Assembly (NCBI RefSeq): GCF_003581615.1
Contig: NZ_QXFH01000070.1
Coordinates: 868,001 to 932,000 of the forward strand
DNA length: 64,000 bases
Direction: 5' to 3'
Origin: Flagellimonas lutimaris
GTDB taxonomy: Bacteria; Bacteroidota; Bacteroidia; Flavobacteriales; Flavobacteriaceae
The position numbers and the translations under genes are program-made. Under the pieces are notes generated by a model. The model searched no databases. It worked only from the letters and a program-made list of their open reading frames with translations, and was not told the DNA's origin. Position 1 is the first letter of the stretch. The number at the start of each line of letters is the position of its first letter. This document shows, piece by piece, positions 8,506 through 17,956 of the stretch.

Positions 8506-9888
8506 TTATTCTTTTTTTCTACTGAGTAGTTTACCCAGCTCTTCCAAAGAGATTCCTTTGGTCTCTGGCATCATAAAAATCACCCATAATAATTGGAGTA
8601 CCATCATAACCGCAAAAAAGATAAAGATAGGCCATGGGTTATCTTTAAAAATTCCTATTTCAGCATCTAAAAAAGTAGGGGTCAGTAAAGTAATTAAAGC
8701 GGCGAAAACCCAATGTGTTCCTGTCCCCCATGACTGCCCATAGGAACGGACCTTATTCGGAAATATTTCAGAGATAAAAACCCATATCACTGCACCTTGT
8801 CCAATAGCATGGGAGGCAATAAAAATCAAAATAAAGGTAAGAAGTAACACTGAGCTGGCCCCTGAATAAAAACACCAACCCACCATGGCCAAACTTACAA
8901 TGTAGCCAATGGAACCAATGTACATTAATTGTTTTCTTCCCAGTTTGTCAATCAGGGAAATTCCCACAAAGGTGAAAATCAAATTAATTACCCCGATGGA
9001 TATGGAGCTGAAGAGTGATTCGCCAGAAGCAAGGCCGGCACGTTCCAAGATTTCCGGGGCATAGTATAGTACAAAGTTAATTCCTGATAGCTGATTGAAA
9101 AAGGCAATCAAAAAGGCCAACATCAAGGGCTTGTTATATTTTCCCGAGAACAAGCTTTCTTTCTTCTTTTCAGTAGTATCAAACAGAGCAACTTTTATTT
9201 GTTCTAGATGAACCGAAGCCTTGTCTTTTGCAATCCCAAGTAGCGTAATGGATTCTATCACAATAGCATCTGCATGGTTCTTCATCAACAACCACCGTGG
9301 ACTGTTAGGTATCTTAAACACCATAATGGTGTAAATCAAAGCTGGAAGCCCCTCAATGCCCAGCATCCAACGCCAAGCGATGTTCTCATCAAATATAATC
9401 CCAATAAGATAATTGGAGATGAAGGCAATCAAAATCCCAAAAACAATATTGAACTGGTACATGGCCGTTAGCCTACCCCGTGTTTGGGCGGTTGAAATTT
9501 CGGAGATATAAACTGGTGCAGCAACTGAGGAAGCTCCTACACCAACCCCTCCAATAAATCTAAAAAGTGAAAAACTAAAAGGTTCGGGAGCAAAAGCCGA
9601 ACCCAGGGCAGATGCAAAATAAAGAACTCCTATCCAGAACAAGGTTTTTTTTCTTCCCAAACGATCAGTGGGAATACCACCGAAAAGCGAACCCAAAACT
9701 GTACCCCAAAGTGCCATGGACATAATAAAAATGCCGTGGAAGGTGAAGATGGAATCGCCCAAAAACCAATTGGTGTCCCATATTTCTTTTATGGGTTGGT
9801 TGGCACCTGAGATTACAACGGTATCAAACCCAAACAAAAAGCCCGCTAGGGCCGCTGTCAATGAAATCCTAAAAATACGCTTGTCCAT
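8506..9888 (-). CDS. Sugar porter family MFS transporter
   Basis: A 460-residue inner-membrane sugar symporter with about 12 transmembrane helices. Family signatures are the N-terminal FGFDTVVISGA, the loop motif DRLGRKKT (75-82), GVGVGASSVAAPVYISE in the first half, PNSPRWLL near 194, LIDKLGRK in the second half and the C-terminal PETKGISLEEL. These mark the sugar porter family (xylose, arabinose, glucose symporters). The sugar is not readable from sequence. It lies 32 bases downstream of the Kdo transferase gene and may be cotranscribed with it. Confidence 0.92.
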   Translation of the reverse strand: MDKRIFRISLTAALAGFLFGFDTVVISGANQPIKEIWDTNWFLGDSIFTFHGIFIMSMALWGTVLGSLFGGIPTDRLGRKKTLFWIGVLYFASALGSAFAPEPFSFSLFRFIGGVGVGASSVAAPVYISEISTAQTRGRLTAMYQFNIVFGILIAFISNYLIGIIFDENIAWRWMLGIEGLPALIYTIMVFKIPNSPRWLLMKNHADAIVIESITLLGIAKDKASVHLEQIKVALFDTTEKKKESLFSGKYNKPLMLAFLIAFFNQLSGINFVLYYAPEILERAGLASGESLFSSISIGVINLIFTFVGISLIDKLGRKQLMYIGSIGYIVSLAMVGWCFYSGASSVLLLTFILIFIASHAIGQGAVIWVFISEIFPNKVRSYGQSWGTGTHWVFAALITLLTPTFLDAEIGIFKDNPWPIFIFFAVMMVLQLLWVIFMMPETKGISLEELGKLLSRKKE

Positions 9889-9920
9889 GCTGGATGAATT
9901 TTGCTAAAGCTAACCAAAAT

Positions 9921-11165
9921 TTAGATAATCTTGGAAATATGCTGCATAATCAAATTGGCAGCACCTCGATTGGAATTGATATAGTTTGAGTTGATTTCTC
10001 CGATATTTTTGATGGAAACGGGGTTGTCTAGTAGTTCGCTCATCAAATTGTTAAAACTACCTTGACTGGAAATAGGTATTATGCCACCCTCTTTAACAAG
10101 GTCCTTTGCTTCCTTGAATCCTTCAAATTGAGGTCCGATGATGATAGGGATTCCAAAAACTGCAGGTTCCATGGTGTTGTGCAGACCTGTAGCAAAACCA
10201 CCGCCCACATAGGCGATATTGGCGTAACTGTAAATTTTGGTCAGCAAACCAATCGTATCTACAACAAGTATATCGAACTCCTTTAAATTTTGACTTCCTA
10301 TTTCGGAATATAGAATGGTTCTTTTTTGCAGGGCAGAGGTAATCTTTTCAATATGGGCAGGTTTTATTTCGTGGGGAGCAATCACAAACTTCATCTTTTC
10401 TTTGGTATTGTTGATATGGTTGATGAGTAACTCCTCGTCCTCAGGCCATGTACTTCCGGCGACTAAACAAAGTTGATTGTTTTTAAAACGGTTCATGAAA
10501 TCCAATTGATTGTTTCGTTTCAAAATTTCAGAAACTCGATCTAATCTAGTGTCACCACCAATTGTTGCGTTATTGAAACCAATCGATTCCAAAAGCTTTT
10601 TGGATTTTTCATCTTGAACAAAGAAATGGGAAAATGTATCCAGACTCTTTCGCATAAACCTGCCATAGGATTTAAAATAAATCTGTCTTTTGGAAAAAAT
10701 GGCAGATACCAAAATAGTTGGAATCTTTCTTTTTTTGAGGTGATAGAGGTAATTGGGCCATACCTCATACTTTACAAAAATGGCCAACTCTGGGTTGATG
10801 AGGTTTAAAAAACGCTTCACTTTGGAATTGCTATCCATGGGAAGATATACCACCACATCAGCAACTGTTGTATTCTTTTTTACCTCATAACCCGAAGGTG
10901 AAAAAAAACTCAGGACAAGTTTGTGTTCAGGGTACTTTGTCCGTAATCTTTCCAAAATGGGTAGCCCCTGCTCAAATTCGCCCAAAGAGGCCACATGCAC
11001 CCAGATTGATTTACTGTTCGAAGCGATTTTCTCTTTCAATATGGGAAAGGAGTTCTTCCGACCTTTTACGAACAATTTTATCTTGGCATTAAAAAGCGCA
11101 ACCACTTTTAGGCCAACCCAAGCAATGTTAATCAGAATGTTGTAAAGAAAACGCAACGGCATCAT
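9921..11165 (-). CDS. waaA: 3-deoxy-D-manno-octulosonic acid (Kdo) transferase
   Basis: A 414-residue membrane-anchored glycosyltransferase adding Kdo to lipid A precursor during lipopolysaccharide synthesis. An N-terminal hydrophobic helix (FLYNILINIAWVGLKVV) is followed by a GT-B fold: HVASLGEFEQGLP near residue 55, the acceptor domain, and the donor-binding half with AGSTWPEDEELL near 235 and GGGFATGLHNTMEPAVFG near 337. These are the family motifs of WaaA/KdtA. Two consecutive ATGs (11165 and 11162) can serve as start. It is divergent from the DegT aminotransferase gene, with 80 bases between them. Confidence 0.92.
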   Translation of the reverse strand: MMPLRFLYNILINIAWVGLKVVALFNAKIKLFVKGRKNSFPILKEKIASNSKSIWVHVASLGEFEQGLPILERLRTKYPEHKLVLSFFSPSGYEVKKNTTVADVVVYLPMDSNSKVKRFLNLINPELAIFVKYEVWPNYLYHLKKRKIPTILVSAIFSKRQIYFKSYGRFMRKSLDTFSHFFVQDEKSKKLLESIGFNNATIGGDTRLDRVSEILKRNNQLDFMNRFKNNQLCLVAGSTWPEDEELLINHINNTKEKMKFVIAPHEIKPAHIEKITSALQKRTILYSEIGSQNLKEFDILVVDTIGLLTKIYSYANIAYVGGGFATGLHNTMEPAVFGIPIIIGPQFEGFKEAKDLVKEGGIIPISSQGSFNNLMSELLDNPVSIKNIGEINSNYINSNRGAANLIMQHISKII

Positions 11166-11219
11166 TTTTCGCTAAAATACATTCTTTCGGTCAGAGACCA
11201 TTATGGCATCTTAATTTCT

Positions 11220-11227
11220 TAATTTTG
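11220..11227 (+). promoter_or_regulatory. Candidate -7 box for the DegT aminotransferase gene
   Basis: TAATTTTG matches TAnnTTTG exactly and ends 18 bases before the ATG at 11246. No clear TTG element was found upstream at the usual distance, so this is only a partial match. Confidence 0.35.
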
Positions 11228-11245
11228 ACGTATTAATTTATTCGG

Positions 11246-12400
11246 ATGAAAAAAATACAGATGGTTGACCTAAAAGGTCAATATGAAGGTATAAAAACCG
11301 AGATCAATGAGGCAATTTCAGAAATCTTGGATTCTTCAGCATTTATAAATGGTCCGCATGTAAAGGCTTTTCAAAATGAATTGGAAGAGTATTTGGGTGT
11401 AAAACATGTAATTCCGTGTGCCAACGGAACCGACGCTCTTCAAATATGCATGATGGGTCTTGGGCTAGAGCCTGGTGATGAAGTGATCACTGCCGATTTT
11501 ACCTTTGCTGCCACAGTTGAGGTGATAGCTCTTTTAAACCTTACTCCTGTGCTAGTAGATGTGGAACCGGACACTTTTAATATTGATGTAAAAGCTATTG
11601 AAAAGGCGATTACTCCCAAAACAAAGGCTATTGTGCCCGTACACTTATTTGGACAATGTGCCAATATGGACGAGATTATGGCATTGGCGAAAAAGCATGA
11701 TCTATACGTAATTGAAGATAATGCGCAGGCCATTGGTGGGTCTTACTATTCCAAAGATGGTACAAAACAAAAAGCAGGGACTATTGGCCATGTTGGTGCA
11801 ACATCGTTCTTCCCATCAAAGAACTTGGGTTGTTATGGAGATGGCGGGGCCATTTTTACCAATGATGATGACTTGGCCCATATCATCCGAGGTGTCGTTA
11901 ATCATGGAATGTACGAAAGGTATTATCATGATGTGGTTGGAGTGAACTCCCGTTTGGACTCCATCCAAGCTGCTGTTTTGAGAGCGAAACTACCTAAACT
12001 AGATTTTTATAATCAAAAGCGTTGGGAAGCTGCTTCAAAATACTCCAAAGCATTTAAAGGGCAAGAACATATCGTCGTGCCAAAAATATCGTGTGGATGC
12101 GAAATTGAAAAAAGTGTTTGCGATTGTCATGTGTTCCATCAATATACGTTACGAATCACCAATGATAAACGAGATGGTCTGGTGCAACATCTGAACGATA
12201 ATAGCGTTCCTTGTGGAGTGTATTATCCAGTTCCGTTGCATAAGCAGAAAGCCTATGCGGACGACCGTTACAATGAAGATGATTTTCCTGTGACCAATCA
12301 GTTAGTGAAAGAGGTGATTTCACTTCCGATGCATACGGAGTTGGATGATGAGCAAATTAAATTTATCACAGAACTGGTAATCGACTTCGTAAATAAATAA
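11246..12400 (+). CDS. DegT/DnrJ/EryC1/StrS family sugar aminotransferase with a Cys-rich insertion
   Basis: A 384-residue PLP-dependent aminotransferase that puts an amino group on a nucleotide-linked keto sugar for cell-surface glycans. Signatures are the N-terminal VDLKGQYEGIK, CANGTDALQ for phosphate binding, VIEDNAQAIG, and the PLP lysine K192 in FFPSKNLGCYGDGGA. Odd is an insertion before the conserved HVFHQYTLRI strand holding C283-x-C285-x6-C292-x-C294. Four cysteines in CxC pairs could bind a metal or form disulfides, and are not part of the usual family motif as I know it. The galE gene follows after three bases, so the two probably act in one nucleotide-sugar pathway. Confidence 0.92.
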   Translation: MKKIQMVDLKGQYEGIKTEINEAISEILDSSAFINGPHVKAFQNELEEYLGVKHVIPCANGTDALQICMMGLGLEPGDEVITADFTFAATVEVIALLNLTPVLVDVEPDTFNIDVKAIEKAITPKTKAIVPVHLFGQCANMDEIMALAKKHDLYVIEDNAQAIGGSYYSKDGTKQKAGTIGHVGATSFFPSKNLGCYGDGGAIFTNDDDLAHIIRGVVNHGMYERYYHDVVGVNSRLDSIQAAVLRAKLPKLDFYNQKRWEAASKYSKAFKGQEHIVVPKISCGCEIEKSVCDCHVFHQYTLRITNDKRDGLVQHLNDNSVPCGVYYPVPLHKQKAYADDRYNEDDFPVTNQLVKEVISLPMHTELDDEQIKFITELVIDFVNK

Positions 12401-12403
12401 TAA

Positions 12404-13426
12404 ATGAAAATACTGGTAACAGGTGGTCTCGGATTTATTGGGTCCCATACAGTTGTTGAATTGCAAAATGAGGGATTTGAAGTAGTAGTTGTGGATAATC
12501 TTTCCAATTCATCCATTGATGTTTTGGATGGCATTAAATCAATCACTGGTAAAAAACCCATTTTTGAAGAATTTGACTTACGTGAAAAACCAAAGGTCCA
12601 AGCATTTTTCCAAAAGCACGATGATATTGCAGGTGTAATCCATTTTGCTGCATCCAAAGCGGTTGGTGAAAGTGTGGAAAAACCATTGCAGTATTACGAG
12701 AACAACCTTGGAGTGTTGGTGTATATTCTTCAAGAATTAAAGAAAAAAGGAGAGGCGAGCTTTATCTTTAGCAGTTCGTGCACAGTATATGGGCAAGCTG
12801 ATACAATGCCGATTACCGAAGCGGCCCCTGTAAAACCTGCGGAGTCGCCTTATGGTAACACCAAGCAGGTGGGCGAAGAGATTATTCGGGATACCTGCAA
12901 AGTAAATCAAGATTTGAATGCAATCGCTTTGCGATACTTTAACCCTATCGGGGCCCACCCTTCCGGAAAAATAGGAGAGCTTCCTATTGGAGTCCCACAA
13001 AACTTGGTTCCCTTTATTACCCAAACAGGTATTGGTCTACGTGAGCAACTTTCGGTTTTCGGAGATGACTATCCTACGGATGATGGTACCTGTATTCGGG
13101 ATTATATCCATGTGGTTGACTTGGCCAAGGCCCATGTTGCCGCTTTGCAACGACTTTTGGCAAGTAAGAATGAAACCAACTATGAAGTTTTCAATTTAGG
13201 AACAGGCAAGGGGAGTTCCGTGCTGGAAGTGATTCAGAGTTTTGAACGCGTTTCAGGTAAAAAGTTGAATTATAAAATCGTGGACAGACGACCTGGTGAC
13301 ATTGTTCAAGCTTATGCTGATACGAAAAAAGCAAATGAGGTTTTGGGTTGGAAGGCAAAATCCAGCTTGGACGATGCTATGAAATCTGCATGGGAGTGGG
13401 AGAAAATTGTTAGAAGTTCAAGTTAA
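12404..13426 (+). CDS. galE: UDP-glucose 4-epimerase
   Basis: A 340-residue short-chain dehydrogenase of the GalE type, interconverting UDP-glucose and UDP-galactose (or the N-acetyl forms). The NAD-binding motif GGLGFIGSH is at 7-15, the catalytic Ser region FSSSCTVYG near 122, and the YxxxK pair in SPYGNTKQ near 148. ALRYFNPIGAH and the RRPGDIVQAYAD motif near 300 are specific to GalE. Length is normal. It starts three bases after the DegT aminotransferase gene. Confidence 0.95.
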   Translation: MKILVTGGLGFIGSHTVVELQNEGFEVVVVDNLSNSSIDVLDGIKSITGKKPIFEEFDLREKPKVQAFFQKHDDIAGVIHFAASKAVGESVEKPLQYYENNLGVLVYILQELKKKGEASFIFSSSCTVYGQADTMPITEAAPVKPAESPYGNTKQVGEEIIRDTCKVNQDLNAIALRYFNPIGAHPSGKIGELPIGVPQNLVPFITQTGIGLREQLSVFGDDYPTDDGTCIRDYIHVVDLAKAHVAALQRLLASKNETNYEVFNLGTGKGSSVLEVIQSFERVSGKKLNYKIVDRRPGDIVQAYADTKKANEVLGWKAKSSLDDAMKSAWEWEKIVRSSS

Positions 13427-13461
13427 AAAATCTCAAATTGAATTTGTAACGTAAATAGAGT

Positions 13462-13818
13462 ATGCTATCCAACTTTAATACTAGCTTGGAGTTGTTGGAG
13501 ACTGTTCAGCAAGAGCAACTCTATCAAAAATTATTGCATCAACTTAAAAAGGATTTTGAGTTGGCCAATGTACCCATCAATATTCCTTTGGACATTACTC
13601 CCGAGCAACTTAAAAGTACCATCCACGAAAAAATCTATTACTTGATCGCGGAAAAGTTTCCTGAGTACCTCAACCTATTATATGTTGTGGATATTTCGGA
13701 GAAAGAAGTTAAAAAGATAGCTCCGTCCGATGTCGTTGATATTTCGGCAGAGGTATCCTTTTTATTATTGAAAAGGGAATGGCAAAAAGTTTGGTACAAG
13801 GCCAAATACAGTAACTGA
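13462..13818 (+). CDS. Hypothetical protein, 118 residues
   Basis: A soluble, charged, mostly helical 118-residue protein without signal peptide or cysteine motif. It follows galE by 35 bases on the same strand and converges with the NagX-like gene seven bases later. The N-terminal half is rich in Leu/Gln/Lys (LLETVQQEQLYQKLLHQLKKDF) and could form a coiled coil; the rest alternates strands and helices. I do not recognise the family. The sequence composition matches its neighbours. Confidence 0.6.
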   Translation: MLSNFNTSLELLETVQQEQLYQKLLHQLKKDFELANVPINIPLDITPEQLKSTIHEKIYYLIAEKFPEYLNLLYVVDISEKEVKKIAPSDVVDISAEVSFLLLKREWQKVWYKAKYSN

Positions 13819-13825
13819 CCTTTGG

Positions 13826-14926
13826 TCAGACTTTCACGTAAATACCTTTTTTGTCCATAATATAACCCACTAGCCAACAAGAAAGGACAATCCACAGCGC
13901 AAATAGCAAAGAGCCCATATAACCGCCAGACCACGAGATAAAAACGTTGTCGGCTATCCATCGGTAAAGGGATTCCCCGTCAATATCCACTGCAAAAAGG
14001 GTTATGACAAATACCTCTGACAGTAGATAAATAAATAAGGTGTTTTTACCGAACACTTCAAAAAAGTAACTCCAGCTTTTTGCTTTTTTCATATCCAGAA
14101 CATAGATAAGTGTAGCTATGGCAAAAAGGTCGATTCCGCAGGTGAGTAACACAAAGGAACTGGTCCAAAGTTTTTTGTTGATGGGCAATATAAGGTCCCA
14201 TGCCAAGCCTGCAAAGACCAGGGCAAATCCAACCATCATCAATTTGGCGACGGTTTCAAAATTTTGACCGTTGTTCTGAATGAATCGACCAGCCAAGTAT
14301 CCAATAATCACATTAACAATGGCAGGAAGGGTGCTCAGCAAACCTTCTGGGTCAAAAGCAACGCCCTCCCCATGGTACATATGGTTGGGGCCAATGAGCC
14401 ATTCATCAAGTTTTAGTACAGCATTCCCCGTTAGGGTAAGGTCGCCAAAACCAATTAAAATAAGGTGATAGCCTACTAAAAAAGCAATACTGAGCCAAAT
14501 GGCAGTTTTGGTCTTCACAAAGTGAAGAATTATGGAGGCGAACATATAACAAAGTGCAATACGTTGCAAAACCCCAAAAACCCGGGTTTCTGAAAAAGGT
14601 TTTAACTGTCCGTCATCAAAAAAGGGATACCAGTACATTAAAAAGCCCAGTAAAAATATAATAGCTGTGCGCTTTAACACCTTTTTGAAAACTGCAGATT
14701 GCCCCATGCTTTCATACTTTTTCATACTGAAGCTCATGGAATTTCCCACAACAAACAAAAAAGTGGGGAAAACTAGGTCGGTGAGCGTAAAACCATTCCA
14801 CTCTGCATGGAGCAAGGGCGAAAATGTGGTTGAACCTCGGCCTGGAGAGTTAACAATGATCATTAAGGCGACATCCAACCCCCTGAAAACATCTAAGGAG
14901 AGGTATCTATTTTTAAGTTTGGACAT
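13826..14926 (-). CDS. NagX/HGSNAT-like membrane protein (DUF5009 type acyltransferase family)
   Basis: A 366-residue integral membrane protein with about ten helices. The opening RYLSLDVFRGLDVALMIIVN and the DLVFPTFLFVVGNSMSFS segment match the heparan-alpha-glucosaminide acetyltransferase-like family that includes bacterial NagX, associated with N-acetylglucosamine metabolism. The ATG at 14926 is chosen; an upstream TTG at 14953 would add nine polar residues before the conserved start. The function in Bacteroidota is unproven: it may be a transporter or transacetylase. It stands alone, convergent with the preceding unit and divergent from sucA. Confidence 0.8.
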   Translation of the reverse strand: MSKLKNRYLSLDVFRGLDVALMIIVNSPGRGSTTFSPLLHAEWNGFTLTDLVFPTFLFVVGNSMSFSMKKYESMGQSAVFKKVLKRTAIIFLLGFLMYWYPFFDDGQLKPFSETRVFGVLQRIALCYMFASIILHFVKTKTAIWLSIAFLVGYHLILIGFGDLTLTGNAVLKLDEWLIGPNHMYHGEGVAFDPEGLLSTLPAIVNVIIGYLAGRFIQNNGQNFETVAKLMMVGFALVFAGLAWDLILPINKKLWTSSFVLLTCGIDLFAIATLIYVLDMKKAKSWSYFFEVFGKNTLFIYLLSEVFVITLFAVDIDGESLYRWIADNVFISWSGGYMGSLLFALWIVLSCWLVGYIMDKKGIYVKV

Positions 14927-15037
14927 GTTTGGTCGGTTTAACTGGTGGTTCAAGTTAAATTATTTTTAGTTTCCTCTGTTAATTTCAGTTAAAAATTTCA
15001 TTTTTATTGCTTTCAAGTACATTCTGTGATATAGTTT

Positions 15038-15098
15038 TAAATTTGAATAAGAAATTGAGGGGAATACAAGCATATAAATGCTAAAACCCGTATTTTTG
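15038..15098 (+). promoter_or_regulatory. Two candidate -7 boxes upstream of sucA
   Basis: TAAATTTG (15038-15045) and TATTTTTG (15091-15098) both match TAnnTTTG exactly and lie 91 and 38 bases before the ATG at 15136. Neither has a clear TTG at the right distance, so only one or none may be active. Confidence 0.3.
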
Positions 15099-15135
15099 AC
15101 AAAATTTTCCATAAAGTTTTGGAGAAATAGAACGA

Positions 15136-17934
15136 ATGGACAAATATTCATTTTTAAATGCTGCGCATACTTCATTTTTTGCGGAGCAATACGAAAAATA
15201 TCTAACGAATCCCGATAATGTTGAGCCCAGTTGGAGGGCTTTTTTTCAAGGATTTGATTTTGGTTTGGAAGGTTCCCTCGAAGATTTGGGAATCGAATCG
15301 GATAAAGGCGGAATGGTTGTGCTTTCCAATGGTAGGAAAGTGGAAATGCCCGAGGCGCTTCAAAAGGAGTTTCAGGTAATTCGCCTTATTGATGGGTACC
15401 GCTCTCGTGGACACCTCTTTACCGAAACCAATCCAGTAAGGGAAAGGAGAAAGTACGCCCCTACATTGGACATTGATAACTTTGGTCTGAAACAAGAGGA
15501 TTTGGATACGGTTTTCGATGCCGGTAAAATTCTTGGAATAGGACCAGCCTCCCTCAAGGAAATTATACGTCATCTGGAAAGTATCTATTGCGATGCCATT
15601 GGGGTGGAGTACATGTATATACGAACCCCGGAACGTATCCAATGGATTCAGGATTGGCTCAACAAAAATGACAATCACCCCAATTTTACCGCGGAAGAAA
15701 AGAAAAATATTCTCAGAAAGTTAAATGAGGCTGTTTCTTTCGAAAGCTTTTTGCACACCAAGTATGTAGGGCAAAAACGATTTTCGCTAGAAGGTGGTGA
15801 ATCGTTGATTCCTGCTTTGGACGTGATTGTTGAAAAAGCTGCGGACCAAGGAGTGAAGCAATTTGTTGTAGGTATGGCCCATAGGGGTCGTTTGAACGTA
15901 TTGACCAACATCTTCGGAAAGTCGCCAAAGGATATTTTTAGCGAATTCGATGGTAAGGATTACGAAGAAACCATTTTTGACGGGGACGTAAAATATCACT
16001 TGGGATGGACCTCTACTCGTGAAACGGACTCCGGGAAAATAGTCAATATGAATATAGCCCCTAATCCCTCTCACTTAGAAACAGTGAACTCTATTGTTGA
16101 AGGTATTTCCAGGGCTAAGCAGGATCGTGATCATCAAGATGAAATCACAGAAGTACTTCCTATTTTGATTCATGGAGATGCTGCTTTTGCAGGGCAAGGT
16201 GTGGTTTACGAAGTAATTCAGATGGCTCGTTTGGATGGCTATGCCACAGGAGGGACCATTCATATTGTAGTGAACAATCAAATTGGGTTTACTACCAATT
16301 ATTTGGATGCTAGGTCTTCGACCTACTGTACGGATGTGGGTAAAGTGACCCTTTCACCGGTACTTCACGTAAATGCTGATGATGCCGAAGCTGTTGTTCA
16401 TGCTACAACTTTTGCGCTGGAATATAGGATGCGCTACAAGCGTGATATCTTCTTGGATTTGTTGGGGTATAGAAAGTATGGCCACAACGAAGGTGATGAA
16501 CCTAAGTTCACCCAGCCGTTATTGTATAAATCCATATCCAAACATAAGAACCCAAGGGACATTTACGCTGAGAAATTGATCGCTGAAGGTGTGATTGATG
16601 AGAACTACCTAAAAGACCTTGAAGAAAAATATAAAAAAGATCTAGAGGAGGATTTGCTAGATTCCCGAAAGATAGAGAAGACCAGGATAACTCCTTTCAT
16701 GCAAGATGAGTGGGAAGGGTTTAAGCAGGTGACCGAAGAGGTGATGCTGAAACCTATGGATACGACTTACGTCCTTAAAAAGTTGGATGCGGTCGCCAAG
16801 AGCATAACTAAACTTCCAGAGGATAAAAAATTCCTTAGAAAATTGGTGAGATTGGTGGAAGGTCGCCACAAAATGTATTTTGAAGATAACAAACTCGATT
16901 GGGCCATGGGCGAACTTTTAGCTTATGGGTCTTTAATAGAGGAAGGTTATGATATTAGAATGACAGGGCAAGATGTGGAAAGGGGAACCTTCTCCCACAG
17001 ACATGCTGTCATCAAAACGGAAATGCATGAAGAAGAAGTAGTGTTGTTGAACGAGATGGGCGATAACCAAAATGGAAAATTCCATATCTATAACTCGTTA
17101 CTATCGGAATACGCCGTAATGGGATTTGATTATGGGTACGCCATGGCAAGTCCAAAAACATTGACCATTTGGGAGGCACAGTTCGGAGACTTCAGTAACG
17201 GAGCCCAAATCATTATAGACCAATACTTGTCATCTGCAGAGGATAAATGGAAACTGCAGAACGGATTGGTGCTGTTGTTGCCCCACGGTTACGAAGGTCA
17301 GGGAGCGGAGCACTCATCAGCACGTATGGAAAGATACTTACAGCTTTGTGCCAAGGATAATATGTATGTGGCCGATGTGACTACTCCTGCAAACCTGTTT
17401 CACCTGTTCCGTAGACAAATGAAGGCCAAGTTTCGTAAGCCATTGGTGGTATTTACGCCTAAAAGTTTGTTGAGGCATCCAAAGGTACATTCCACAAAAG
17501 AGGAGATGGCCAAAGGAGGTTTTCAAATGGTGATAGATGATGCGGATGCTAAAGCTGCCAAGGTGAAAACATTGGTATTCTGTACCGGTAAGTTCTATTA
17601 TGATCTTTTGGCTAAGAAAGAGGAACTTGAAAGAGATGATGTAGCTTTGGTTCGTGTGGAGCAATTGTTCCCAGTGCCGGCAAAAGAAATGCGTAGCATT
17701 ATCAAGAAATACAAGAATGCAGACGACATTGTTTGGGCCCAAGAAGAACCAAGAAACATGGGGGCATGGAGTCACATGTTGATGCATTTGGACGAGGCCA
17801 AACAGTTTAGGGTAGCATCCCGTAGATTTTATGGTGCGCCTGCTGCAGGTAGTGCCGTGCGTTCAAAAAGACGTCATGCCCAAGTATTGGACTACGTTTT
17901 TGACAAGAGTAAGGATAATATGCAAATAAGATAA
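15136..17934 (+). CDS. sucA: 2-oxoglutarate dehydrogenase E1 component
   Basis: A 932-residue thiamin diphosphate enzyme of the TCA cycle that decarboxylates 2-oxoglutarate and reductively succinylates the lipoyl domain of SucB. The N-terminal E1-type peptide (SFLNAAHTSFFAEQYEKY) is a docking segment. Active-site motifs are GMAHRGRLN near 255, HGDAAFAGQGVV near 350, YRKYGHNEGDEP near 450 and the C-terminal transketolase-like half with FSHRHAVI and LPHGYEGQGAEHSSARMERYLQL near 720-735. Length is normal. It is followed by sucB after 22 bases. Confidence 0.97.
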   Translation: MDKYSFLNAAHTSFFAEQYEKYLTNPDNVEPSWRAFFQGFDFGLEGSLEDLGIESDKGGMVVLSNGRKVEMPEALQKEFQVIRLIDGYRSRGHLFTETNPVRERRKYAPTLDIDNFGLKQEDLDTVFDAGKILGIGPASLKEIIRHLESIYCDAIGVEYMYIRTPERIQWIQDWLNKNDNHPNFTAEEKKNILRKLNEAVSFESFLHTKYVGQKRFSLEGGESLIPALDVIVEKAADQGVKQFVVGMAHRGRLNVLTNIFGKSPKDIFSEFDGKDYEETIFDGDVKYHLGWTSTRETDSGKIVNMNIAPNPSHLETVNSIVEGISRAKQDRDHQDEITEVLPILIHGDAAFAGQGVVYEVIQMARLDGYATGGTIHIVVNNQIGFTTNYLDARSSTYCTDVGKVTLSPVLHVNADDAEAVVHATTFALEYRMRYKRDIFLDLLGYRKYGHNEGDEPKFTQPLLYKSISKHKNPRDIYAEKLIAEGVIDENYLKDLEEKYKKDLEEDLLDSRKIEKTRITPFMQDEWEGFKQVTEEVMLKPMDTTYVLKKLDAVAKSITKLPEDKKFLRKLVRLVEGRHKMYFEDNKLDWAMGELLAYGSLIEEGYDIRMTGQDVERGTFSHRHAVIKTEMHEEEVVLLNEMGDNQNGKFHIYNSLLSEYAVMGFDYGYAMASPKTLTIWEAQFGDFSNGAQIIIDQYLSSAEDKWKLQNGLVLLLPHGYEGQGAEHSSARMERYLQLCAKDNMYVADVTTPANLFHLFRRQMKAKFRKPLVVFTPKSLLRHPKVHSTKEEMAKGGFQMVIDDADAKAAKVKTLVFCTGKFYYDLLAKKEELERDDVALVRVEQLFPVPAKEMRSIIKKYKNADDIVWAQEEPRNMGAWSHMLMHLDEAKQFRVASRRFYGAPAAGSAVRSKRRHAQVLDYVFDKSKDNMQIR

Positions 17935-17956
17935 TACAAGTATAAACTATAACAGA

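Noticed and set aside
15202..15678. 158-residue minus-strand frame in sucA
   Set aside because: Antisense to a conserved enzyme gene, no supporting signals.
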